Positions 11,901-23,800 of a stretch of DNA of 64,000 bases are shown here, one piece after another; positions within the stretch are counted from its first letter, which is position 1, and the number at the start of each line of letters is the position of its first letter. The stretch spans positions 181,954,115 to 182,018,114 of the forward strand of contig CM060708.1 in NCBI GenBank assembly GCA_030686995.1. The letters run 5' to 3'. Both the position numbers and the translations under genes were made by a program. This DNA comes from Artemisia argyi. Taxonomy: Eukaryota > Streptophyta > Magnoliopsida > Asterales > Asteraceae. Below the pieces are notes generated by a model. The model was not told where the DNA came from, searched no databases, and saw nothing but the letters and a program-made list of their open reading frames with translations.

Positions 11901-12312
11901 CGAACCATGAAGTTGCATGATGAGTGAGAGAATAAGGGAACAAGTATAAACGCAGGCTGTCTTCGGCGACGCCATGTTGTTTCATGCTTTGGGTGACAGT
12001 TAAAAATTTGTCGAGATGCCTGTTGGCATCGTCACCCGGCAATCCGTGGAACTGGCACGTATTCTGGATCTGTTGTATCATGTGGTGTTTTAATCCAAAA
12101 TCCGTGGCTCCAATAGTGAGTGGTGCAATTGGTCCACCCCTCCCGTGCATGGTAGGTTGACACAGTTCCTCCATAGTTCGGGTGTCAGGAACTGGCTCCT
12201 CCTTGGGAGGGATTGGGGGCTCGTCGTTCATTTTTATTGTGTGTTCTTCAACAGTACGTAACTCGGGTACGTTTTTCTTCTTTTTATTCTTTGATTGTGA
12301 ACGAGTGCGCAT
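8920..12312 (-). pseudogene. gag-pol: Gag, aspartic protease and N-terminal RT of AT2-B1
   Basis: The capsid/nucleocapsid precursor plus protease and the start of RT in one frame. The start is MRTRSQSK at 12312; an upstream Met two codons earlier is possible. Gag contains HGLPGDDANRHLDKFL and SWFDRLPKNSIHTFDEM, a CETCGGPHTYTEC knuckle near residue 305, and an Asn/Gln-rich tail (about 360-450). The protease motif LADLGASINLMPHSVW is near residue 700 with LILGRGFL downstream. RT begins with PWVSPIHCVPKKGG. The frame is broken at 8920-8922, where a TAA replaces the expected Gln after DGFSGYF. Apart from that it is open over 1130 codons. Confidence 0.92.
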
Positions 12313-12917
12313 GCACAAAAATTATTTTTCAACACAAGATCGAGGCAAAACTACAGTGAACTTAAACCCAATAATCACAAATGAACATATCCTTTAAAAA
12401 AGGTACACTATTCAAAAGGATACAATGGTAAGTTTTAAATCTTAGGTTTGGGAACTTATTATGTTCACACCTCCAGTTGGTAGGTGTTCTGCCTTGGTTT
12501 GCGGTGGTAAACTTTTATGTAATTATATTCATAGTAAAATGTTTTTGGCTTTTCGTGTATGTGTGAAAAAACTTGGACAATATTTTTGAAACTGATTCGT
12601 TAACCGAAATCGTTCCTTTAAGATTACTCGCAGGCTGGCGGGAGGAAATAAATGGATCCCTCTTAAGTTCGCAATTTAATGTCAGAACTTACCTTAAACC
12701 AACTGTATAGGTTGTAATCGTAAAGAGACGAAGTAATTTAACTTCACAGTTTGTTTTGTTGTTTATGATTTGTTTGGTGTTGTTAACACTTCAGGAGAAA
12801 TGTTAATGAACGTTTTCAGATATGATTTTGATTTTCTTAAAAATTAAAAAGTGGTGATATTTGTACAGGAGGGTTTTTGAAAACCACTAAACTTTTACCG
12901 TTTTGAAATACGCAACA
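12313..12917 (-). other. AT2-B1 5' leader
   Basis: This 600-bp untranslated stretch lies between PBS and gag start. It has a mixed composition with no ORF I trust and no tRNA-like element. It is nearly identical to B2 24286-24890. RNA packaging signals would be expected here in this family, but none can be recognised by eye. Confidence 0.6.
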
Positions 12918-12938
12918 ACCTCCCCGGCAGCGGCGCCA
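12918..12938 (-). other. Primer binding site, Asp-tRNA type (B1)
   Basis: The minus strand reads TGGCGCCGCTGCCGGGGAGG, five bases from the LTR edge at 12944, as expected for an Athila-like element primed by tRNA-Asp. Confidence 0.85.
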
Positions 12939-12943
12939 AATTT

Positions 12944-15900
12944 TGACTCCTCCCAAACCAACCAGTCAACCGTGTGCAGCTGATAGGCCCACCTGGGAGA
13001 AAGTGCAAGTTAATATTGACCGTGGAAGTACAGGAAAATCCCCGGGTCGTTAAGTCCCAACGAGATTGAAATTGTATTTGTAAATGATTAGGAAAGTGAG
13101 TGGTACTGAGGACAGTAACAAAGATGATTTGAGGATTGATTATACTACTGATTGCTTGATATTTGGATAATATGAAAATATATAAATAATAACAGAGATA
13201 CAAATAAAAGAACAAATAAGAAAATCAGATAACAGACAGAGAAAAGTGGTATTTAATAAGTTACAAACTACAGGGGGTAAAAGTGAAACTTTTGAAAACT
13301 TAAACTTAAAGAAAATGGAAAATGAAATTGAAATTATGAAAATGATTATTATAATATTTAATTATTTTTTAATTAATAAAACTAATTAAAATCTAATTTA
13401 AAACTTAATTTAACTTAACTAAAAATGACAAGTATTACAAATTATCCTAAAAACTTACACAAATAATTTCTAAACCTAAATAAGAACTTGAAGAAAGTAT
13501 AAAAAATGAAAACAAATATTTTTGTCTTTTTATTAGTATTTTATTAATTAAAAACTATTTAATTTAATTAATCTAATTAAACTATTTTAAATGACTATTA
13601 TTACTAAATTACCTTAGAAAATTATGACAAAATTTATAAAACTATTTAATTACTACAGGAATACTACAAAATTATAGAAAGTTGCTAAAAATTATATTTA
13701 AGCTAATTGACTAATTAATTACTTATTAATTAATTTTAAGCTAATTTAATTAAATTAAATAAGAAAATTAGAAAATGGACAGTGGAAATTATGAAACTAT
13801 TTTCTAAAAGTCTTAACTACTTTATAAAACTTAGGAAAAATACAAAATTCTACTTTTGTTAATTAAAATTAAAGAAATCTATTTAATTACTAATATTACC
13901 TATTTAATTATTTAAACTAGTTTTAAATCTAATAAATAGTAAACTGCTTAGAAAAATTCTAAGAAAATTATTTTAACTACTTTAAGGTACTAAGTAATTT
14001 ATAAAATTATAAAATTGGACAAGTGCTTATTAATAAGCTTGGATGGAAATTAATAGATAATTTCTATTAAATAGAAGCTATCACTATTTTTATGTTTGTT
14101 TTTTCTGGTTTTTCTTTTATAAAACTACTTAAATACTTAAATAATGAAACTTTAACAAAGACAACTACTTTAGAAATCAAGAATAAGCACTGTAAGTGCT
14201 TATTACCCTAGACAGTTGACTATAGTTGACTAGATTAAGAAATAAGCTAAATTGGGTGAATGTGGGGTCCACACTGGTTAAATATAATACACCTAAGTTA
14301 CTTGAACTTGTTTAAACTATATTTGGTGAGATAAGCTCCTAGGATAAGCTGGAAAGCTAAAATAAGCAATTGCTTATTTGGTTTCTGACTCAGAAATGGG
14401 ACAGAGTTTTGGTTCAAAACAAAGTGGGGTCCACTAGTCTAAGGGTCAAACTAAAGGTCAATTATTGAACCTGGGTAGGAGGGGGTTGTAAGAACCAACG
14501 TATGAGGTGTGGGACTTACTGGTGTGGGCTGCAGCCACCACTAAAGTTGATGGTGTGGTGGTGGTAAGCTGGTGCAAGGGGAGTACTTCTTCCCTGCAGT
14601 TGTGTTCCAATGAGTGTGGGGTCCACAAGAGTAAAAGGGGGTTCAAACTAAACCTAGGGGTTCAAAGTTGAGGTGATAAGCTACAAGTTGAGCCAATAAG
14701 CTACCATTATGGTTCACTAATAAGCTCTGTGTGAGCTTTTAAAATAGTGGTCATATACTGAGTGATCAGTGTGGCTTGTTTTGGGTAATGCACAAATTGG
14801 ATCCTAAAAGCTATGCTACAATAAGCTAAAGGCTAGACTAAACCTAAATATGAAAAGCTGAGGTATTAAGCTACAATTAAGCTGAAACCTAGGGTGTGGG
14901 GTCCACTGAAGTAACCACAAATCACCACCTAAGTTGGATGGGTGAAATGGGATCTGAGTGCACAGGCACTGGTTTGCCCTGCAGGGTACTTTCAGCTCTT
15001 GCACAAGCTTGAGAAAAAATCTTAAAAATCAAATAAGTTTATATTCCTAGAGTTTAGGTGGTAGATTATAAGCACAAGAAATTTCAAACTCTAAATTAGC
15101 TTCCTAAATTCTAGAAAAATCTCCCAAGTTTTGAGAAATATGAGAACAACACAATTTGACTTTTTAAGATTTTAAACTAAGTTGACTAAAATGACTTTCT
15201 AACTTGATTTTCTGAATGATTATGTTATAATAAGCTATAATAAGACTAAAATAAACTAAATCACTAACTTATGAGTGGACTTGATGAGTTTGGGACTCAA
15301 ATTCCACCACAGTTAACTGTGGTGATGAATTGAGTATGATTTTGACTTTTATCCAAATGAGACTTGAGTATTTTTGTTTTTCTGAGCTAATGTTACAACA
15401 TATGACTTAAAACAAGCAAAAACAACAACTTAAACCACTTTGAACTTAGATGAACAACCTGATCCAAACACACCTTTAACTAGATTGATTTAAGATTTAA
15501 GTAGGTAAGGGCTATAAGAGCTTATACTACTGATCCAAAATGACTTATTATGTTATATTAAATATAATTAAGCACTTAGAAACAGAAATTACCCACAGAT
15601 ACACAAGATTACAAGATAAGCTATATTAACTGTGAGACTTTGATATTTTAGTAACTATGGATTCCAACAAACAAGATACCAATTTTATGTTGAATTATCA
15701 CTAACTAAGACTGAATAAGCATATAGTAACTGAGAAAGCAAGCAATTGACAAAGCTATAGTATAAGGATAGATATGAGATTTTTGGAACTTACAAAATGC
15801 TTTCCTGCTCAAAATCAAGAACCAAGAACAATCTTAAAGAATCTCCACAGATTCACTAACCCAAGGCCTTCCAAAATTAACCCTGCTCCATTGCTTATCA

Positions 15901-17521
15901 CCAATAGCTTATCAGTTTGACTTTTGTTGACTTTTTTGGTATTTTTGAGTTTTTATTACTAAACTGCTTTTAAAGGTTTCTAATAGCTTTTATAAACTAT
16001 CTAGGAGCTTAAGTGAGCTTAGGAATCCAATACACTTAATAATAACAACAGTTGAGCTTTTGAAATTTAAGAACTTGAGACTAAAATTGCATAAGATTGA
16101 ACAGCCAAAGAAACTTGAATTTTATTACTTAGAAAGAGTTACAATACACTGAAATCACTTAGAACACTGCTTAGAAGCTTAGGTTTACACTAGAAATTGG
16201 AAATTGCATTAAACGACATACACTTTTTAAAATTAAAACTAAATATCTAACTCCTCTGCTTCTCTTCCTTTTATAAGCTCAAATTTGGGTTTCTTGGATG
16301 ACTTGGAGCTTTTCCCACTTCAATCTTGACCCTTAATTTCTCTGAATCAATCCTGACCTTCAAATCTTCTTTTTGGCGCCAAAAGTCCCCAAGTTAACTT
16401 GGAGCCAACGTTCTGCAATTAAAGAATTGTGGATTGTTGTGGAGGTGGCAGGAGACAATTAAGATAGTTTTTATGCAAGTTGGAACTGATATGATGAAAA
16501 CAGAGGCAAGGAGATGGTTTGGAGGTAAAAAAGGGTGTGGAATGCATTAAATGAAGTGTGGGTTTGCTGTGAGGTGGAAAGGAGGGTTTAGGGGAGTAGG
16601 GGTTGAGGTGGAGAGGTGATAACAGGTGGCAAAAACCACCTGGTTTTGGTGAAGCAGGGGTGGGGGAGAACGAGCTACAGTGGTGGTGGTTTGGGCGGTA
16701 TTGGATGGTCAAACAGGGTCAACCCTCGTTTATATTATGGTTGTGGATTGGGCTGAGGCATGGGCCAAGGAAAAAGAAAAAGGGTGGGCTGGGTATTGGT
16801 TTGTGTTGGGTTGGATTTGGTTTTTGATTTATAAAATAAATAAGGTCCGGTTTGGTTAAGGTAATAAACAAGGACCATTTTTGTAATTTGACAAAAATAG
16901 AGGGACTGAATATGTGATTTTCCCAAATTAGTTTCAATTGCTATTTTTGCCCAATATAATAAACCAAGGACCAAATTTATGATTTTTTCCATTTAAAAAT
17001 ATCCAGGGACCTTTTCTGTAATTTCTCAAACTCCAGGGACCATTTATGTAAATTTGGATTTTTAAGGGACTGTGGTTGTAAATTCCCAAAAGTTTATCAA
17101 AATTGTTCCATTATGTAATTCATGCATAGTACAAGGGTATTATTTGTAAATTTTCAAGTTTTGAATACCCAGGGACCATTTTTGCCAATTTTGTAACTTG
17201 AGGGGTAAAAGTTGCCAGTTTGTGTAAACTTTCATCCAGGGATCATTTGTGAATATTTTTGGTTTCCCAAGGACTTAAGTTGACTTTTCATTCATTTTAA
17301 ACCTTCAAGGACTAGTTTTGACACTTTGTGAAATTTGAGGGACTGACACTGCCAATTATGCAAACTTTGTACGTTTTTCATCTGTTTTTGCATATTTTGC
17401 ATTTGAAACATATAAAACACACTCCTAAGATATTTTAAGTATTATGATGCATATTTGAGTGTTTTTGTATGTTTTGGCAGCTTAGATTGGTATAAAATGA
17501 TGAGTATTTAGACACTCATCA
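12944..17521 (-). repeat. AT2 middle LTR (full length, 4578 bp), shared by B1 and B2
   Basis: It starts TGACTCCTCC next to the B1 PBS and ends ACTCATCA next to the B2 PPT, so it serves as 5' LTR of B1 and 3' LTR of B2. The part 14160-15300 is packed with AATAAGC/ATAAGCT words. The last 700 bp repeat the phrase (C)AGGGACC..TTTTGTAATTT. A CAGGTGG-caaaaa-CCACCTG stem is at 16623-16642. Its terminal ~100 bp are nearly the same as in N1 LTRs. No coding region is supported in it. Confidence 0.92.
16267..16384 (-). promoter_or_regulatory. AT2 middle LTR promoter: TATA plus E2F-like palindrome
   Basis: TTTTGGCGCCAAAA, a perfect 14-bp palindrome (16371-16384), stands about 100 bp upstream (minus strand) of TTATAAAAGG (16267-16276). 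The palindrome contains TTTGGCGC in both orientations, an ideal E2F consensus. Function is inferred. Confidence 0.6.
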
Positions 17522-18323
17522 ATCCCCCACACTAAACTATTGCTAGTCCCTAGCAATCTATTTGAGAAAAAATTAATGGATTTTTACTCTTTACCAAAAG
17601 CCATCACTTCTGGAGTAGCCAGGTGTAAGAACTGTGGCACACCTGATAACCGTGTGATTTTTAGCAAACCACCAGCTGTCAACGGATTTCATTTGTCTTT
17701 ACCAAAAGCCGTTTGCTTCTGGACTAGCCAACTCTTGATGGAATAGTCAACATCTTGGTGAGCTGATTACCAATTATGGTTTTTCCACGGCCTTTACCAC
17801 AAGCCATAATCTTGCGGGCTAGTCAACTCATTTGCTTTATGGGATATGAGGAGCTGAGGAACCATACAATTTTTGGCAAATTGCAAGCCATCAACGGTTT
17901 TGAGATGTCTTTACCAAGAGCCGTTTGCTCCTGGACTAGCCAATCCTGTTGTGGGTTAGTCATGGAGGATTGATACCATTATTTGCATTTCTAAGTGTGA
18001 AAAAACTGGTAATTTTGATCAAATGGGGGTTCTTGATGGAACATGTGTTTTACATTCGTGAGAACGCTCCCCCACACTTAGAACTGAATATTGCCCTCAA
18101 TATTCACAGTACTTGGTGTCCCACCAAGACTAAGAACGTAAGGAGGCAATACTATTAACCTTTTTATTTTACTCTATTTACATACAAACTCACTTTTTTC
18201 TTTTTATTTGTCTTATACCATTTTTTTTTCTTTTTTATTTTTTTTTCTTTTTTTTTATTATTTTTTTTTTTTTGAAAAAATATTTTACATATGTACAACA
18301 TGTGGTTCGTGTCCCCCACACTA
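17522..18323 (-). promoter_or_regulatory. AT2-B2 3' noncoding block: PPT and stem-loop modules
   Basis: The PPT (17524-17528 C-run) is followed by ATTGCTAG-tcc-CTAGCAAT (17539-17557). The second module is CCCCCACACTT (18069-18079) with GAATATTG-ccct-CAATATTC (18086-18105). A third tract CCCCCACACTA (18313-18323) has no clear stem. The four ~100-bp degenerate repeats seen in N1 recur at about 17590-17960. A long T-rich tract (18190-18275) lies between modules 2 and 3. Confidence 0.7.
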
Positions 18324-18378
18324 GGGTGTTAGAAAGGGATGAGAAGACAGAAATATGGGTGACGACCCATATTGCTAC

Positions 18379-18567
18379 TGTTTTTGATTACCGAGTCGCT
18401 AGCTTGACTCGACCTCGAATTGATTTGTCCATGAGGTAGCTTGTTTTTGATTCCCGAGTCTCTAGCTTGACTCGACCCCGAATTAAAATTGTCCTTGGGG
18501 AAACTTGTTTTTGTTAACCGAGTCGCTAGCTTGACTCGACCCCGAATTTATTGGTCCATGGGGTAAG
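18379..18567 (-). repeat. Three 63-64 bp tandem repeats spanning the pol stop, each with a stem-loop
   Basis: Units begin TGTTTTTG at 18379, 18442 and 18506. Each holds the inverted repeat CGAGTC-(GCTAGCTT)-GACTCG or a close variant (the middle unit has CTCTAGCTT). The pol stop codon (18548-18550, after ..YPMDQ) lies in the third unit. N1 copies have a single unit at 1356-1410 and 50879-50933. Confidence 0.8.
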
Positions 18568-19975
18568 TTTGGAGATCCGGGACAACCATTGGTTGTATGT
18601 CCCCTCCAAAATAGTGTTTTAACCGATGACCATTTACTTTAAAATTGGGACCGTCGGGTTGCAATAACTCAACAGTTCCATATGGGTATACTTTTGTTAT
18701 AGTAAATGGTCCAGACCAACGGGTTTTTAGTTTTCCCGAGAAAATTTTTAATCTTGAATTGAAAAGAAGAACTCTGTCACCAACGTTGAAAACGCGGTTC
18801 TTGATTTTAGAGTCATGTATCTTCTTAGTCTTTTCTTTATAGATTAAAGAATTTTCGTAAGCTTGATCACGTAATTCATTTAGTTCGTTTAGTTGAACTT
18901 TACGGTGATCACCCGCTGTCTGAAGGTCGAAATTTGCATGTTTTAAGGCCCAATAGGCCTTATGTTCTAATTCGATCGGAAGATGACATGCTTTCCCGTA
19001 CACTAGCTTATATGGAGTACACCCGATGGGTGTTTTGTAAGCAGTGCGGAAAGCCCATAATGCATCGTCCAGCTTATCCGACCAAGAGGCACGGTTTTCA
19101 CCAACCGTCCTCTCGAGAATTCTCTTAATACCCCGATTTGAGACCTCCACCTGCCCACTTGTTTGGGGGTGGTACGCTGTAGAAAGACGGTGAGTTACAT
19201 CATATTTCAGCATTACTCTCGCAAATTGTTCATTGCAAAAGTGAGTACCACGATCACTGATAATGGCACGAGGAGTCCCGAATCTGGCAAAGAGAGATTT
19301 TAAAAATTTAACAACTACTCGGGCATCATTGGTGGGTAAGATTTTTGCCTCAACCCATTTTGACAGATAGTCGACAGCCACGAGTATATACTTATTCCCT
19401 CGTGAAGACGGGAATGGCCCCATAAAATCAATGCCCCACATATCAAATATTTCACAGACTTGGATGGCGTTTTGCGGCATCTCATTCTTTTTGGAAATAT
19501 TCCCGTGACGCTGGCAAGCCTCACAGGTTTTGATAAGTTCATGGGCGTCTTTATAGATCGTGGGCCAAAAGAATCCTGAATCAAACACCTTTTTGGCGGT
19601 GTAATTTGGGTTATGATGTCCCCCCGTGGGTCCATCATGACAAGCTTTAAGAATTTCCATGGCTTCTTGGCCATGGACACACCGTCGGATGACTTGATCC
19701 GCACATATTTTGAACAAGTAGGGGTCGTCACAGAAGTAATGTTTTACATCTTTAAAGAATTTTCTTTTCTGTTGGGACGACATCCCTTTCACAACAAAAT
19801 TTCCCGCACGGTAATTTTCAAAGTCGGCAAACCATGGGGTGGTGGCATTATCCCGGTTAGAGATTAGATTTAGAGTCTCCAGAGGAAAAGTTTCATTTAT
19901 TTCTTTTCTCTCGAGAATATCCTGATGAGGATTTTCTAACCGGGACAAGTGATCAGCAGCAAGGTTCTCTGCTCC
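18548..19975 (-). pseudogene. pol: Integrase portion of AT2-B2 pol (complete C-terminus)
   Basis: Same integrase as in B1 with intact HHCC zinc region, catalytic D, D and E motifs and C-terminal GDRVLLFN. Here it runs to its natural end: after [21 protein letters not shown] it continues through a chromodomain-free tail to PMDQ and a TAA at 18548. It differs from B1 by single residues only (for example Ala for Val in YILVAVDYL). It is separated from RNase H by the same seven-A frameshift. Confidence 0.9.
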
Positions 19976-20891
19976 TTTTTTTATCTCTTATGAGAATATC
20001 GAATTCCTGGAGGAGCAGGACCCAACGGAGTAGTCTTGGCTTTGCATCCTGTTTAGTGAACAGGTATTTCAGAGCCGAATGATCCGTATACACCACGCTT
20101 TTGTTTAAGATTAAGTAAGACCGAAATTTTTCAAAGGCATATACCACAGCTAATAATTCTTTTTCTGTGGTGGTATAGTGTGTTTAAGCCTCATTCATGG
20201 TCTTACTTGCGTAGTGTATTGGCTGGAAATGTTTGGTTTTGCGTTGCCCCAGAACTGCACCAATAGCATAATCGCTAGCATCGCACATAAGTTCAAAGGG
20301 TAAGTCCCAGTCGGGGGCAACAAGGATTGGTACCTCAGTAAGCCTTTTCTTTAAAATTTCAAAAGCTTCGATGCACTCTGGTGAGAAGATAAAAGGAGCA
20401 TCCTTTCCAAGAAGATGAGTCATGGGCCGGGCTATTTTGGAGAAATCTTGTATGAATCTCCGATAGAACCCGGCATGGCTGAGAAAAGTCCTTATTCCTT
20501 TAACAGTGGTGGGATGAGGCAGTTTAGCAATAACATCAATTTTGGCCTTATCGACCTCAATCCCACTTTTTGAAATTTTATGGCCGAGGACAATGCCCTC
20601 TTTAACCATAAAATGGCTCTTCTCCCAGTTTAGACAAAGATTAGTGTTTTCACAACGTTGAAGCATTTTTTCTAAATGGGAGAGGCGTGAGTCGAAAGAA
20701 TTCCCGATGGCTGAGAAGTCATCCATGAATACCTCCATGGTTTTTCCAATCATGTCGTGGAAAATAGCCATCATGCACCTTTGGAAAGTGCCCGGAGCAT
20801 TGCATAACCCAAAAGGCATGCGACGATAGGCAAATATTCCGTAAGGGCATGTGAAGGTAGTTTTATCTTGATCCTTTGGATCAATGGGAAT
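19976..20891 (-). pseudogene. pol: Reverse transcriptase and RNase H portion of AT2-B2 pol
   Basis: FMDDF and the RNase H residues (CDAS, TEKE, YTDH) are all present, as in B1. An additional stop, TAA at 20184-20186, replaces the Gln of MNEAQTHY and is not in B1, so it arose after the two copies separated. The seven-A frameshift (19976-19982) ends the frame. Confidence 0.9.
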
Positions 20892-23800
20892 TTAGAAGTA
20901 ACCTGAGAAGCCGTCGATGAAACAATAATACTCATTTCCTGCAAGTCTTTCGAGCATTTGATCCATGAAGGGCAGAGGAAAGTGGTCTTTGCGGGTGGCT
21001 TCGTTAAGCTTTCTGTAATCAATACATACTCGCCACCCTGTAACCAAACGAGTTGGTATCAACTCGTTGTCCTCATTTGTGATAACCGTAATGCCGCCCT
21101 TCTTTGGAACACAATGAATTGGGCTAACCCAAGGACTATCAGATATAGGGTAAATCAATCCCGCATCAAGAAGTTTGATAACTTCAGCTTTTATAACTTC
21201 GTGGATTTTTGGATTTACCCTTCTTTGATGCTGCACGGTAGGTTTAAAGTCCTCTTCCATTAGGATTTTGTGTGTACAAAAATCCGGGTTTATACCCTTT
21301 ATGTCTGAGAGCTTCCAAGCAATTGCTTGCTTGTGGGACTTTAAAACCTTAAGCAGCGCAGTTTTCTCCTCATCCTTTAAGTCTTTTGCAATAATGACTG
21401 GTAACTTATCGTCATCTTCCAAGAATGCATATTCTAGATGAGGAGGCAGGTCCTTAAGTTCAACCTCGGGGAAGTCATCATTTTTCTCAACATATTTGAC
21501 TTCCACCTTATGAAGTTGTGGAGGTAGAACAGGAATGGGAGAAGGATCATTGTTCAATAACTTCTCAAGGAGAAGTATATCCCCCTCCGGGTCAATCTCT
21601 TGGTTATCAATTCCTTCGAAAACTGAATCACTTTGGAGAAAGGCCTCTAATTCCTCAAGGAGAAAATCACTTCCCTCAAACGGAGTGAGGGAAGGAGAAG
21701 AATTAGCGATTATGGGATCAGAAGAAGTAGTGGGATTGCCACTCGGAAAATTATCAGCGAAACCAAGGAATTCTTGAGCATACTCCTCGGATGCAATGTC
21801 AATGACATCAATTCGGTTGACCGAATCAGCATTATAATTCGAGGAGTATCTCGAGGTTTGATCAAGGTTGAACGTTATCGCTTCATTGCCAACTCGTAAC
21901 ATGATTTCCTCATCGAAAACATCGATTAATGCACGTCCCGTCCTTAAGAATCCCCTCCCAAGAATGAGAGGAACTCTTGGATCTGCATCGAAATCAACAA
22001 CGACAAAGTCTGCCGGAAAATTGAACTGTCCCACTCTCACAAATACGTCCTCGGCAATACCGAGGGGACGTGAAATTGAACGGTCTGCAAGCTCGAGAGT
22101 CATGCATGTGGGACTAAGTGCCTGAAGAGAGAGCTTTTTCCAAACTGAGTGTGGCATTAAGTTGATGCTTGCACCAAGATCGGCCAAGGCAAAACATTCA
22201 ACGATACCCGGGAAAGTACATAGTATTAGAAATCTCCCGGGGTCTCCTAGCTTTTTGGGAAGCTGTTTCAACAGAACCGCAGAGCAGTTCTCATTGAGTG
22301 GAGTTCGTGCCATCTCAAACATTTTTTCTTTATTGCTCAACAGGTTTTTGATTGTCGATGTGAATTTGGGCATAAAAAGAAGAGCATCCGCGAAACTAAT
22401 ATCGAAGTGTAGTTCTTGGAAAATCTGGAAGAATTTTTCCATCTGATGATTAGCTTTGTCATGGAGCTTTTGGTCTTGCAATCGTGAGGGATATGGAATT
22501 GTTGTTTTTGGTTTGGCTTTTGGATATTCAACAGGTCCTTTGGTAGTTTCAAACACGACTCTTTTAGGAGGAGTCGGGACCGGGATAACTGGAGGAGGGA
22601 TGTAATTAGTACCTCCGTTATTATTAGGAAGTACCGTATCCGTAGTATCCTCAGTTTCACATTCCTCTACAGGGATAGGAGATGAGGTAGAGGTAGCTGT
22701 AGGTCCTTGGTAAGAAACTCCACTTCTTGTGGTGATCGCCTTTACATCGCCCCTCGGATTAGCGATCGTGTTGCTAGGTAAAGTTGTACCTGAGCCCGAG
22801 GGTCGATCATTTAAAGGCTTCTGGAAATTAGACATTTGACTAACCAGCATTCTGTTCAGTCCTTCTTGGGATTTCATAAACTGTTTTAATAACTCATCAT
22901 GTGATGGTCCAGTTGGAACAATGGCTTGATTTTGGTTTGGAAAATTTTGAGCCCGATTGTTCTGGAAATTCCCATGTTGCTGATTGTTGTTACCTTGGAA
23001 GTGGTTTTGTTGTTGAAAATTACCCTGTGGGTAATTGTTCTGACCTTGATTACGGTTATAGTTCCCTTGGTTCTGATTTTGGTGAACCTGGTTTTGACCA
23101 GAGTTGAAATTACCTTGGTTGTTATAACCTTGGTTCATTCGGTTCTGGTTCTGATTCTGGTTAAAATTCTGGTTCCTGTTTTGAGGCTGATTAAACCCTG
23201 GTGGTCCAATATAGTTATTAGATCGATGGCTCAAAAGGTTTCGATCCCCTTGCGGTTGGTAAGAATTACCTCCCGTGTTATAGGAACCTTGAGCTGCGGA
23301 TACGTTTTCACGAGCAAAGCCACCGGAGGCTGGGCACTCTGTGTAGGTATGTGGACCACCGCAAGTTTCACAACTTGGGTTAACAGTTTTGATCTGATTA
23401 GGATTATTCTGATGGATACGCAAAACTGCTGTAGACAAATCATCCAGCCTTTTAGCTAGGATTGATATTTCATTGCTTGCCGGAGTGTCTGACTTAAATG
23501 AGTCGTTCCTCTCAACAGAGGAGTCCCAAAAATTATGATGGGCAGTCATGTTTTCGATTAAGTCATAGCACTCTTCAGGGGTTCTTTTCATAAAGGTGCC
23601 CCCAGCAGCAGCATTGATGGTGTCACGATGACGGAGTGTCAAACCATTATAAAAGGTATCAATAATGGTGACAAGAAGCATGTTGTGATTAGGACACTTA
23701 TCAATAGCAAGTTTGTAGCGTTCCCATGCCTCAAATAAGGACTCTTCGGGAAGCTGTCTGAAGTTGCTGATGTCATTCCTCAGCTTTGTGACCTTAGATG

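Larger units (their letters stand above)
6722..12943 (-). mobile_element. AT2 copy B1: Athila-like Ty3 interior without its 3' end
   Basis: This is an interior region running (minus strand) PBS, leader, gag, protease, RT, RNase H, integrase. It is about 99.7 percent identical by eye to B2. It lacks the part equivalent to B2 17522-18693 (PPT, 3' noncoding modules and the integrase C-terminus) and its own left LTR, because it joins N1-A at TTGT (6722-6725). It shares with B2 a stop codon in RT and a seven-A frameshift before integrase, so those lesions predate the duplication. Confidence 0.9.

Noticed and set aside
12895..13215. Minus-strand 106-aa ORF across the PBS/LTR border (also 24868-25188)
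   Set aside because: It crosses PBS and LTR and is low complexity. Presence in both copies reflects DNA identity only.
16419..17000. Overlapping ORFs on both strands in AT2 LTRs (16419-16992, 27348-27890)
   Set aside because: They come from GGTGG-rich and phrase-repeat sequence in U3, with no family resemblance and frameshifts between copies.
18190..18275. T-rich tract as an SSR of special interest
   Set aside because: T-rich stretches occur at similar places in N1 and D, but length varies freely and sequencing error is likely; nothing more can be supported.
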